64,000 bases of DNA, from NCBI RefSeq assembly GCF_051106095.1, contig NC_135784.1, positions 152,865,428-152,929,427 on the forward strand, read 5' to 3'. The stretch is from Pogona vitticeps. Taxonomy: Eukaryota; Chordata; Lepidosauria; Squamata; Agamidae. The notes below the pieces were generated by a model, which saw nothing but the letters and a program-made list of their open reading frames with translations, was not told the origin of the DNA and made no database searches. How positions within the stretch are numbered: position 1 is the first letter of the stretch; every line of letters begins with the position of its first letter. The translations under genes and the position numbers were made by a program. Shown one piece after another: positions 1 through 16,400 of the stretch.

Positions 1-11
1 GACCTGCCTAA

Positions 12-4776
<4,765 letters not shown>

Positions 4777-6395
4777 GCAGCCCGGCCTCTCCCTAGCCGC
4801 CAGACCTTACAGCTACCAAACACTGCAGGGATTCACTGCTCAGGCCTGTACAAGTCCCACTCCAGCACCGAACCTACCCTTTTCCCCTGCCCCACCTTCC
4901 TCTCTTTCTGCTGCTCCAGTCCCCTCCTTGGAGGATGAAGTTGGCTGCCAGACCAAAATTCTCACATTTCCATCTGGCCTGCCTTGCTTGATGGTTGCCT
5001 TTTCGAGCCCCCAGTCCCCAAAGGCTCTCCCGTCCTGGCTCTAGCTGAAGCTCTTCTGTCTCTGGGACAGCTTCAGTTCAGAGCCTTACAAGCTCAGGAC
5101 CCTTGCCAGTCCACAGGATTCTGCCTGCTAAGCTGTGGGCTGGACAGCTCTTCTGCACATCAGCTCTGGATCTTGCCTGGGGGGCACTAACTTCAGCCTG
5201 TTAGGTTCCTGCAGGGTGTGAGGAGAAGGGCAAGCCTCCTATACCTTCTGACCTTTAAAGGGGCTAGGGTTATTATGCAGACTTATTCACCAGGAGAGAA
5301 GAAGACCTCTCCCTCCCTCTCTCTCTCTGTCTTTCTCTCTGTGACTTTGTCTCACTGGGAGCTGCCATATGGCAAAGTTGGCGTGCTGACTGCAGGGTCA
5401 AGGCAGTCATGCCTGTCTTTTATTTTAGTGTCTTGTTAAGAAAAAAGTCAATGGGATGACTGGTGGAGCTGCTAGGTAAAGTATTGGGCCTCCCCCAGTT
5501 GAACCCCGGTGGCAATTCCAGATCTGTGTCTATAGTGAAGGGTGGGGCCTTGCATCTTCATCCCAAACCCTCCACTCTCCTTCGCCCACCTCCTGAATTC
5601 TCTGGATCTGCAAATGTTGGCAGAAGGATGCCTTCCAGCTCCAGGTGGCAAAGACGGAGCAAGAAGGAAGGGCAAGTGGTCATGGGGGGAACAGAGATCT
5701 GCGGGTGAGCAGTCTTAACCTGGGAACTTCTGTCGGAAAGGCTAGCCAGCAGGAATGAATTTTGCTGCCCAAGCCCCCCCCCACCTGCCCCCTGTCTTGC
5801 TTGCTCCTGGGCCCCAGCTGATTGTGGCAAGGGCTGGGTAAATAGGGTGGTTAGCAGAGGAGGGAGCTCTGTGGAGACTGTAACACAGCTGGACTGTGCC
5901 CAGCTGCTCGTAGTCTGACACTAGCTAGAAAAATCAAGTGACTAACAAGACCCCCCCTTTTTTTTCACCCCTCTTTCGCTTGTGGAGTGAAGCTAGGAAT
6001 CACAATGAATTCAGGAGTCCAGCTGGTCCTTTCCCCTTTTTTGTCTCGAGCGCAAGAGGGAGTTTCCCCTTTTTGTCTTGTCTTTGCTTCAGGAAAGGCC
6101 ACCTGCCCTTTTGCGCCCCCCCCCCCCCCGCGCGCCAACCCTTTGCTTTATGGTACCGGAGAATAGAGCCCCGGCGCCTTTCGTAGCTGCCACAGGCTCT
6201 CAGGGCAAGTATCGACGAAGGACGCTCAGAGACCGACTGGCTTGGCAAAGCGTAGCTGTTTCTAACTGCACCCTTTTCTTATGCTTTGTATTTGTGGTTC
6301 TTTCTCTCCCCTGGCTATCTCCTCGGACCAAATTTATTTTGTACTGTATCCTTTTAGATGTCACCTTGTTTAATAAAAGCTGCCTCTTAAGTGAA
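4777..6395 (+). other. SMARCD1: SMARCD1 3' UTR and poly(A) signal
   Basis: This non-coding stretch follows the SMARCD1 stop. It ends in an AATAAA hexamer at 6372-6377, preceded by T-rich sequence and followed by a GT/T-rich stretch, so cleavage is expected near 6390-6400. It holds a pyrimidine-rich CT run near 5310-5345 and a C-homopolymer followed by CGCGCG near 6116-6134. No open frame in it looks like a protein. The exact end is inferred. Confidence 0.75.
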
Positions 6396-7282
6396 AGGGC
6401 CGCCCACGGTCTTTGTGCTGCCTTGCTGACTTCTCTTTATATTTTTTGCCAAACAGGAAGGTAGAATCTCTATACCCATCTCTGTATCAGACACACACAC
6501 ACACAAAAAAAATCTGATTTTTAAAAACAGATAAATAAAACTTCCTATGCCTGCCTGACATTCACCTCTGCTCAGATGAGGGAACACCCTTTTCGAGTTG
6601 GCTGCCTTAGAGAAAAATAAGCGCCCTGGCAGTCCAGGAAAACTCTGAGGGAGGCCAGAGGAACAGCCAAGCCTGGATCAGAATCATGGCATGGCTGCAA
6701 GACATATTTCTGCTGCCCTTTCCCCAGGAGTTTCGGCAAAGATCGTGGTTTTCACGTGGCTGCTAGCAAGGGGAAACTGGGAGGGGGCTTCCGGTCGACT
6801 TGGGGGTGGTTGCAGGTCACAGGTTCTAGCCTTAGTGCAGAAGCCAGGTGGTGCCTTTCCACTTGACAATGCATGGTTAGAATTTCTCCCTTGTTAAAGT
6901 GCTTTGCCTTTTAAAAGCTGAATTTCATTAAAAGCTTTCCATTATATTCAGCACATCAGAGACTTATGGGCTGCTCTTTGGGCTGCCAATGTTTACTGTT
7001 TTAAGTCATAGTAATATTTCTATTATGACATCTCATACCATTAAGGGCATGGCTCTTAGAGAAGTAAAAAAGACAGATCCTTCTCTCAGGAAGCTTACAT
7101 AGTTGGATCAATGGGATGCCATGTTCAATGAGTAGACCCAGTATAATTTTACTGTAATTCTTCAGAGAAAGGGCAGAAAAAAATAGTGGGTTTTTTTTCC
7201 AGATTCAGAAAGTAATCTTGAGCTAAACATCTGAAGTATACCAAAGTCAGTGTGAAGCAGTGCTATTATGTACAGTAGGTTG

Positions 7283-7350
7283 CAATTGCTGGGCTCAGTG
7301 TTCCATTGGGTCCCTTACAGCTCTGCAGTTCTAAGATTGATTGATTGATC
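7283..7350 (+). repeat. Fragment of a CR1-tailed SINE/LINE 3' end
   Basis: The phrase 'gggtcccttacagctctgcagttcta' type tail, ending in a short GATT repeat, matches the tail of the SINE at 38907-39058. This tail is of the CR1 3'-end kind (a 'cccttccagctct..gattct' block followed by a short tandem repeat). Only the tail remains. Confidence 0.55.
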
Positions 7351-8810
7351 AGTTGTTCGTTTTAAATTTCATTTGGAGCAGCATTGGCCTGAAAATGTGT
7401 TGTCAGGAGCTCTTGTGTCTGAGAAGACGTATGTATATTTCCTTGCTTTGTTCCTGTTCTCCCTCTCTAATCAGATTGTTGTGTTCTGGCTTATTAGACC
7501 TTTCAGTAGGTGATGAAAACCTCTGGATTGTGCTGGGTGCTTCAGGGGAAAGCGGCCTCCTGAGAGATTCAGAGCAGGAAGAAAGTTCTGGGCACAAAGA
7601 GGCAACAAAGGAAAAGGGGGTAGAGGAGCAGGGTCACATATGCTCTAATTCTGTGCATGTTTACTGGGGAGGGGGGGTAAGGTCTGTTGAACATAGAATA
7701 AATGCACATAGGAGACCAGTTTGAGAGCCCTGCGGGTTGTATAGCTTCTGGAGCAAATAATCCAGCATCTAGACACCTAGTCCACCTTTGCAACACTGAG
7801 GCATATGATGAAACACATCACTTCAGCCAGCAGCAGGGAAGATGATGTTTTTGAATGCTCCCTTCTGCTCAAAATTCCTTTTAAGTAGAAAGTGACTGCC
7901 GCAAGCAAAAGGGACAGTAAATTCCCCCCCCCCCTCAAAAAGCTACTTTTCTGTTTGCAGGAAACTTATTTTGCAGTGGAAAACTGTTCTAAAGTTTTAC
8001 CCCCTACCTTGTATCATGAAGTGGCAGGATCCATTCTCCTGCTGCAGACCCTGCCCAGGTGTGCCACAAGCACATGGCCTGGAGGGGAGGGGAGTGAACA
8101 GGTGGCACCACGCCTGCAGTAATGGATTTCAGACATAGTGCCGGTGGAAACAGCTGCACATTTACAAGTGTGTTATCTGAATAGAAAAGTCCTGTCGGTA
8201 TGTCTTGGCTGTTCTGGTGACACGTGCACAGCTTTTGGAAGGCTTCTCTGGCTGTGTCCTGTTTATTCAAAAACAATCATATGATGTTGCACATGGAGCC
8301 CCCCCCCCCCCCGATGGATCAGAACTCCCAAGTGCCGGGCTATATCATAAGTGCTCATTATATGACTCTATATTTCAACCTTCTTCAAAGAAACAGAATA
8401 CACGGCACACGGCCCTTACCCCTCTTTTTTTATATACTCAAAAGAGTCACAGGATGTAGGTTCACTCAAGGAAGAGATTACTTTGACAAACTCGCAGACT
8501 GAGGGACTGGAGCCAGTCCTGGAAAAAGAAACAATGATCCTCGATGCCAAATCAAATAACAGATAACCTTTAACAAAAAGCTGGGACGTTTATGAAATGT
8601 GGGTCGACTTTTGTTTGATGTTGCTGGTATCTCTTTGTCATGTATGTGGTTTTCTGTCTCCCAGGAGATCCCTTTACAACATATTCTTCTGACCTGTATT
8701 TTTCCTTAACTAAACAGCCAGAATCATTTTCAGGTGCCAGGGAGAGACTTTTTCTAAGCACTGGGTACTTATCTCACTCCTGTCACTCATATTCTCTTCT
8801 CTCTCTAAAG

Positions 8811-8946
8811 CAGTGGTTCCCAACTTTGGGTCCCCAGATGTCCTTGGACTCCAACTCCCAGAAATTCTGGCCAGCACAGCTAGTGGTGGAGGCTTCTGGG
8901 AGCTTTGCTTCAAGAATATTTGAGGTCCCAAGATTGGGAGCCATTC
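8811..8946. mobile_element. 136-bp hAT-type MITE
   Basis: The element starts CAGTGGTTCCCAAC and has an imperfect inverted copy of that end on its far side. The flanking octamers ctctaaag and ctttaaaa fit a decayed 8-bp hAT target duplication. It has the same length and internal 'aactcccagaaat' text as the element at 17453-17588, so both belong to one family. Confidence 0.7.
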
Positions 8947-11807
8947 CTTTAAAACAAGGGGTCGGGAGCTACAGCCTATCTGATGGTGTTGGGGACAACT
9001 CTTGGGAACCCCCCTCAGTCATTGGCTATGGGACTTGCAATCCAACAAACATCTGGAGGACCACATGATCCCATCCCTGCTCTGGAAACTGGACAATGCT
9101 TTCCATTCTGCAATGCAGATTGCTGAGAGTGCTAGATTTGGCTACACAGGAGCAGGCCCCTCTCAGATACCCAAAGAAGTGTGTATATGCATAAAGCTGA
9201 TAGATTTGCATCTTTATTAGTCATGTTTATATCTAGAGTTTATACTTTTAGTTCAAAGTGGCATTACTGGATCTTCCTAATTGTATCTTCAACATCCCTG
9301 TGAAGAGGGTCACTTAGAGAGGAGTGGCCATCTCAAGATCACACTGGCAGTTTCTCTCAGTGTCCAGTCTAGCATTCAGTCCCTCACAATGCTCATCTTG
9401 ACTAAAGCTGGACTTCCATTGGGTGTTTGTAGCATTTGTCCACTTAACATTATTTAAGGTACAGACTAGCTTAGAAAGAACCCCCAACACAGCATGGTGT
9501 GACATTTTTCCATTGGCAAGTCTCTATAAAATCATGGGTTTGGGGCTTGGATCCAAATCCCAAAATCGTTTGGTGGTGGAGTTCAACAGGACACACTGGC
9601 AACTTTTCCTCACCTGCACAATGGAAGTAATGCGGAATGCTTTGATACAATTCTCTAAGTCTAAATCACCTGCTAGTCCAGGTATTAATCCCTCGGCCAA
9701 CATTTGCTAGTTACTTTTTGGGCCGCATGCCGACCTGGGCTGTATCTTCTTATTCCCCACCTCCGTTACTTCTTGTCAAACTGAGGCATAGCATTTCACC
9801 AACATATGATCTAGTGCAAGAGGGCCATGTCTCCCAACTCTATACCCGGATGGTTTCTCTGAAGGGTTGGTGTTACTGACCTTCCTACAAGAATTGTCTG
9901 AATTGTGAATAAACTGGGCAAGGCACACTTCCAGTAGTCCTGAGCATTGGCTCCTGGGTTAGCATCACCAAAGCTCAGACTAAACCTTTGGGTTAAAATG
10001 TTGATTGGTGATGCATTCTAGCCAAATATCACGAGGGCAGAGGTTGCTCCAACATTCCCACCGGCTTGGAGTTTGAATGACCGGAAAAGCTTGGAAAAAA
10101 CGTTGCTTTTTGTGGTTCCAGTCAGGGTGGGGTTGATTCCGGGTTGGTGGATTCTGGGACTTGTTATCCAAAACATTAACATTTTCAGCCTCTGTCTCCT
10201 GGTCTTTTTCAGTCGCACGGGTACCACAGGACATGTACTGTAATGTCAAATAAGTCCACATCACGAATCTGCATCTTCCTTTCCCAGCATCTCGGGGAAG
10301 GTGTGACTTGCCTAATTTGGGCTATCTACATATGTAGTAACTTTGAAAGTGCAAAAATCTTACTTTGGGGATATTCTAGTTGTTTTGTCTGAGATTTCTC
10401 TCCAGAGGGAGGAACTCAACCTCCGTACAGTACTCTGGATGATACAATCCTAAGAAAAATGCAGTGCCTATCAAGAGCACCATGGGCTCGGTGGGCAGGC
10501 CGCCATGCCCTGTGCCCTACTGACTTGCTATCAGGCAGATATCAAGGGAAGCCCTTTGCTCCTTCTGCTCTTCTAGTTTGAACTTTGCTATTTGAGCCGG
10601 AGGGAGGGAGGCTGCACTGGGGATAACTCCAGCAGCACCTTCAGTGCCCCTGAAAAGCTTTATATAGACCTTAAAGGAAGGCAGTTTTGGAATAGACAAA
10701 GGATCTGCAAGGAGGATTATTAGGAGTAAAGGGACCCAAGTGAGCACACTGTGCTAAAATCCTCATACAGTGAGGCAAAGGGAGTAACTGGGGATTACTT
10801 AATTCTGGGGAAATAATCAAATGACTGCAGCACACAAATCAAGCAAATAGGACCATTTCAATCCTTGATCGTGGCCCACTTTTGTATCCAAGAGCAGGTT
10901 TAAGACAGAGAGGTTTGTTTCCAGGTCATGGCACGCAAGACTTCAGTCTTAGTTACAAGACCAACGCTTCAGGACCGGCTCTCCAGATTGGACAGAGGCA
11001 GCCGATGTGAAGGGTGGATCTCTAGTAGAGTTTTGAAGGGCAAGCTGTTTGTAGGCAGGAGGGCGATAAAACATCTTGCACTCATCCCCCATCTAACTTG
11101 CCCTCATTCTGGAACAGATACACAGAGGGATGGGATAGTTCAGACTGCAGACTGAAATGGGCATGCTAAGGCACCAAGTCGCTTGCTTGGTCACAATGAG
11201 ACACGTTCCCTTGGAAATGAGAGGAAGGTGATGCCCCGTACTGAACCTAAATGTGTCTGGATGCAGACAAATTCCTTGATGAGAGTCAATCTGGACCCCC
11301 GTTGCCTACTACTATGACTTTCCTCCACAGTCATGGAGGGAGAAAAGCCAGCAGCTAGACAGCAAAATAAAACAGAAGTCCAGAAGAAGAATCCAGCTTT
11401 GCCATTGCTCTCAAGAGAATTTCCAAGCAAACTGCAAGCTTGTTTCCACCCAGTCCAGCCTCTACTCTAGGGCTGACCTTTATCTCCAGGAGAACAAGAG
11501 TTTTGTGCTTTTAACACTTCTCTCTCTTTTAATTTAAATGTGTGCATGGTAAGCAAATAAAACTCTCGAAAACTCCAGGAAAGTCACTGTTTTCTTTTTT
11601 TCTTTTTCTTTTTTGCAGAAGACATCTTGTTAGGTGCCCGCTTGCTACTTTTCCTCCAGCGTCCATGGACTGGAAGGTTTTTTTTATAGCCACACCTTTT
11701 TACACGCTCTCGCAGCTCTTGCACCGGCGCTTGGCGAAGTTATGTTCTTGCACTACAGCTCCCAGGATCCTCCAGCCATCGGGAGGTGATTGAGGGGGGT
11801 GTTTTTA

Positions 11808-11847
11808 AATTAATTAATTAATAATTAATTAATTAATTAATTAATTA

Positions 11848-11911
<64 letters not shown>
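11808..11911. repeat. (TTAA)n then (ATCT)n compound microsatellite
   Basis: About 40 bp of TTAA-type repeat run directly into about 60 bp of perfect ATCT repeat. It ends some 210 bp before the GPD1 start codon and forms the boundary between AT-rich intergenic DNA and the CpG island. Confidence 0.95.
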
Positions 11912-11949
11912 CCCCCTTAAAGCAACGCTACAAGTTCAGGCTCACGAGA

Positions 11950-12122
11950 AGACCCCATCTTGCCCTGCAGGCGCTCCCCTCTCCCGCCCTCTTTCTCCGG
12001 CACCGCTTTGGCAAGGAAAGGGTGGGAGGGCGCAATGGGCGGGGCCCGAGCCCGCCGAGGAGTTATATTGCCCGCCCGGCAGCGGGGGTGGGAGGGAGAG
12101 CCAGCCAGCCCGTTCAGTCCCA
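11950..12122 (+). promoter_or_regulatory. GPD1: GPD1 promoter and 5' UTR region
   Basis: This GC-rich stretch directly upstream of the GPD1 start contains a GC box (gggcggggcc near 12037-12047), a TATA-like gttatatt (about 12062-12069) and further CCCGCCCGGC blocks. If the TATA-like site is used, transcription would start near 12090-12100 and leave a short 5' UTR. Placement is inferred from composition and motifs only. Confidence 0.55.
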
Positions 12123-13400
12123 ATGGGGGGGAAGAAAGTCTGCATCGTGGGCTCCGGCAACTGGTGCGTTCGGGGGACGGGACGGGACGGGGCGTGTGGG
12201 GAGGCGTCGGGCTGGGCGAGGGAGGCCAGAAGGAGCGCCCGCCGGGCAGGGCAGGGGATTCTTCTTGTTCCGCAGGTTTTTAAACGGATAGCCTTAAAAA
12301 GGGGGGGGGCAACGAAGCGCCCTGTGTCGTCTGTCAGCGTCGAGCCGCAGGTTTTTCAAAGTGCCTCGTGTGGGACAAGGGTGGGTGGAAAGGGGTCCCG
12401 GCCTCCAGCGCCCTCAAAGTCGCCGAGGGAGGAAAGAAGCATCGCCTGCGTCTGACGAAGAGGGCTTTAGCCCGCAGGAGCCGCTGCTGCGCTTCCTCGG
12501 CCCGCCTTCAGGGTGCCGCAAGGCTCCCTCCTCGTCCGCGTCGTTTTTGCTGCAGCGAAACGGACACGGCTGGTGCTCGGCCGGAGACAGGCGCGCTCGT
12601 CTGGCGTCGAGTCGTGCCTGACACGCTCCCACGACCGCTCTTTCCCTTTCGCTGCAACGTCGACGCGTGTGGACACGATCCGTGAGGGCCAGCGCAAGGG
12701 GCTCCCTCGGCTGGCAGGGTGCCCGTGCTTTCCCTGACGGACGCCCGCCGTGGGACGGTCTCCCCGCAAGGGCGGCTCGCGGACTCCCTTTCGCCCCGAG
12801 GGAGGGTGGGATCGCCCGCCTCCTTGGCTCCGGGCCCACCCGGCCCGAAGCGACTTGATCTCCTCCCTCGCCGCGCTTGGCATTCTTCGTGCAGTGCTTG
12901 GGGAACTGGGGGGGGGGGTGCGGGCAAGAAGCGCCGGAGTCCTGGAAGCCCCTCTTTCGGGCACTTCTTTCCTCCTCACCCGCCTCTGAAGAGGCGTTTG
13001 GCGGGGGACGACCCACCGCAAGCCCGGGCCTCCCTGCCAGACGCCCATGATAATCCCAGCCATCCCGATCGGCCTCGTAGGATGGGGATGATGGGCTTCC
13101 TATTGAAACGCCTCCGGAAGGCTCTGGCTTGGAGGAAGGTTGTGCCGACTCTTGATGGGCAGCCCCGGAGAGCTGTCTTTCAGCACCAAGGCTCCTCTGT
13201 GGCGGCAGGGGAGCCCTCTGATCATGTGCAGAGCCCCATGAGCAGCCGCAATGTTTTTTTCATGCGGCAGAAAGATTTCCGTGGGCGACACGCCAGGCTG
13301 CCTCTCTGTGTTTCATCCTTGCGTGGGGGACCCACGGATGCCCCAGGTGTGTTTGTGTGTGGGTGGGTGGGTGAGTCTCCACGTCTTTGCCTGCAGATCT
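11950..13400. other. CpG island over GPD1 exon 1
   Basis: GC content and CpG density rise sharply at about 11950 and fall off after about 13400. The island covers the promoter, exon 1 and the start of intron 1. The many overlapping open frames on both strands here, up to 244 codons, follow from the scarcity of stop codons in GC-rich DNA and show no protein-like signature. Confidence 0.75.
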
Positions 13401-16400
13401 TTAGCGACCTCCCCCCACGCCCGATTACTTATTCCTTTCTGGTAGATGAGTAATTTTTAAAATAATTATTCTGCTGGAGTTTTCTAAGGTTTTTCAAAAG
13501 GCTGGTGTGTCAAGTCTTCTGCAAACATAAAAATAAAAACTGAATGCCTTGCATGCAGTAATACTGCCAGGCTCAAAAACGACAGGGAGTCTTTTGTGCT
13601 ACCATAAACACCAAGTGAATTTCTTACGGTTTAAGGTGTTAGGGACTAGAATCCACCAGATGCAAATTTTAATATTTCATTTATCCGGTGAAGTGGGCTC
13701 TTGTTCATAAAAGCTTATCATTATAAACGTGTCAGTCTTTAAGACAGCCCAAGATTCACAGTTTGTTTGTTTTTTTAAAAAAATAAGGTTGATAAGGATA
13801 TCACACTCTTGGGTGAAACAAGAGGAGAGGGAGGGAAAGTAAAACCTCTTTGAATTTTCAAGGCATAGTATTTACATTAAAGCAGGGCTTCATACAGCAA
13901 ATAAGGAGACCCTGTGGGAAGACAGGAGAGTGGCTGAAGCTTAGCCAGAGTTATTGAACCCGCACCCTACAAAAAGGAGAGAAGAGTAGTTGTAGGTGGA
14001 GGCTCCCTCCTGAATAGGATGGAAATTGAAATAAGCCAGGCAGATCCACAGATCCACCAGGTATGCTGGCTCCCTGGAGGACAGCTTAGGAATGTGACAG
14101 AAGTTTCAGTTACATTGCCATAGCTCATAAAACCCACAAATCCATACCCCTTTCCTCTCACCAATGTGGGAACAAAGGACACTGCCAAGAGGAACTACAA
14201 AGAAACCACAACAGACTTTGAAACTCTGGGAAGGAAGGCCAAGGACGTTTGGGACCCAGATAGTCCTCTCATCGATCCTATTAGTACTCAGAAGGGGAAT
14301 CATAAAGGAAAGGAAAAGACTCCTGATGAATGACTGTCTACAAAGGCAGGCAGCCAACACAAGGGACTGGGATTTTGGGACCATGAACTATGTTTTCTGC
14401 TGGCGAGTGATGCCTTGCACCTCACAAGGACTGGGATGAATGTGTCTGGCTACAACATGAACTTCATCGGGAGGATTTTAAACTGAATTGGAAAAGGGAG
14501 GGAGACACAAACTCAGAGGTAAAGATAGATCAAAGCTTATGTACAGAAAGAGGCACAGATCAAGCACTTCGAGCAAGGCCCAATAATAATCTTCAAAAAA
14601 TATGTAGAAATAAAGCAGGCCATAAATCACACAATCTCTGGTGTCTGTACGCAAATGCCAGAAGTATAGGAAACAAACAAGAAGAACTGGAAATCCTAGT
14701 TCAGGAGGGTAAATATACTTGAAAGGGATAACTGAAACTTGGTGGGATGATTCTCCTGACTGGAATACAGCAACTGAAGGATATATATTATTCAAAAAGA
14801 ACAGAAAGAACAGGAAGGGAAGTGGAGTTGCAGTACACAGTATCTCAAAAATACATATTTCTGCAGAGAAATACAGGAGGATAGCTTGGTTGTCCCATCA
14901 TCAACAGCATCTGGACTAACATAATTGAGATGAAAAAGAAAAGGAGTGTTGGAGTAGCAGTTGGAGTCTACTACCAATTGCCCAATCAAGAAGAAGTTGC
15001 TGATGAAACCTTCAGAAAAAAATAGGAATAATTTCAAAGAGATACGATGTAGAAGTAATGGGAGATTTCAATTACCCTGATGCCCTTTGGGAGACAAATT
15101 CTGCCAAATATGGCCCTTCCAAGAAATTCTTGGTTTGTGTGGCTAATTATTTTCTCCTATAAAAAGTAGAGGAAGAAACTAGAGGATTCACTATCTTGGG
15201 CTTGATTCTGACCAATAGAGATGACTTTGTGGAGGAAGCAAGAGTGACTATGTTCTACTTGAGTTTGATTTCAAAGGAAACAAACCTAAAGTGTAGCCCC
15301 ATAAGTATGCTGGATTTTAGGAAAGGTAATTTTAATAATATCAAAACAATGATAAGCAAGGTCTCATGGCATGAAATCCTAACAGGAAAATGGGTCCAAG
15401 ATGGGTGGGAGCTTCTTAAAAAGGAAATTCTAAAGGCACAACTACAAACAATTCCAACAAGAAAAAACATTGAAAGACAGCAAAAAGACCAATGTGGCTT
15501 CACAAAAAGCTCAGATAGGGTCTGAAAATGAAAAAAGGACACATATAGGAAATGAAAGGAAGGCCAGGCCACAAAGGCAGAGTACAGACAGGTAGCAAAG
15601 AATCACAGAGATGGCATTAGGAAGGCAAACGTTGAGAATGAGCCAGTTAGCAAAAGATGCTAAAAGTAACAAAAAAGCATTCTTCAAATATGAACATGTG
15701 TAGCAAAAGACAGAGAAAAGAATCAGTGGCTCAACTGCTCAATGGGGATGGAAAATGATAACAGACAACAAAGAAAAGGCAGAGGCGCTCAATTTCACCT
15801 TCAGCTCAGTCTTTTCCAAAAGACAGTCTATAACCCTCTAGGCAACTGTGAAGTACAACTGGACAGGACATGATTGCAGCTTGAAATGGATAAACAGATA
15901 TCCAAGGAATACCTCATTAGTTTGAATGAGTTCAGATGAACTGCATCCAAGAGTATTGAAGGAACTGCCCAAAGAACCCTCAGAGCCACTGTCTAATATT
16001 TTCTTGAAATCATGGAGGATGGGTGAAGTGCCAGATGACTGGAGGAGGACTAATGTTGTCCCTATCTTTGCAACACGGAGGAACCTGAGAACTACAGACC
16101 AGTCAGCCTATCATGAATCTCAGGGAAAATTCTGATGCAGATTATAAAGTGGTCACTCTGCAGGCAATTTGGAACAAATGCAGTAATAATTAGAAATCAG
16201 CACAAATTTAACAAGAACAAATATTTCCAGACTCATCTTATTCTTTTGACTGGGTAATCTCTTTGGTAGATGATGGGAATGCTATAGATGTAATATATCT
16301 TGACTTCAGCAAAGCTTTCATTGAAGTGCCCCATGATATTCTGATTAGCAAGCTAACTGCTTGTGGGTTAGACAGAATAAATGTCAGGTGAATACATAGT

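Larger units (their letters stand above)
6396..11949. other. SMARCD1-GPD1 intergenic region
   Basis: No gene is supported here. Open frames are short, start at random ATGs and show no family motif. The stretch holds a CR1-tailed repeat fragment (7283-7350), a hAT-type MITE (8811-8946), a C-homopolymer near 8299-8312 and a compound microsatellite at 11808-11911, just upstream of GPD1. Confidence 0.7.

Noticed and set aside
12414-13453. Several long overlapping open frames on both strands (up to 244 codons)
   Set aside because: They lie in the GC-rich island where stop codons are rare, overlap in many frames and have low-complexity arginine/proline/glycine-rich products without motifs.
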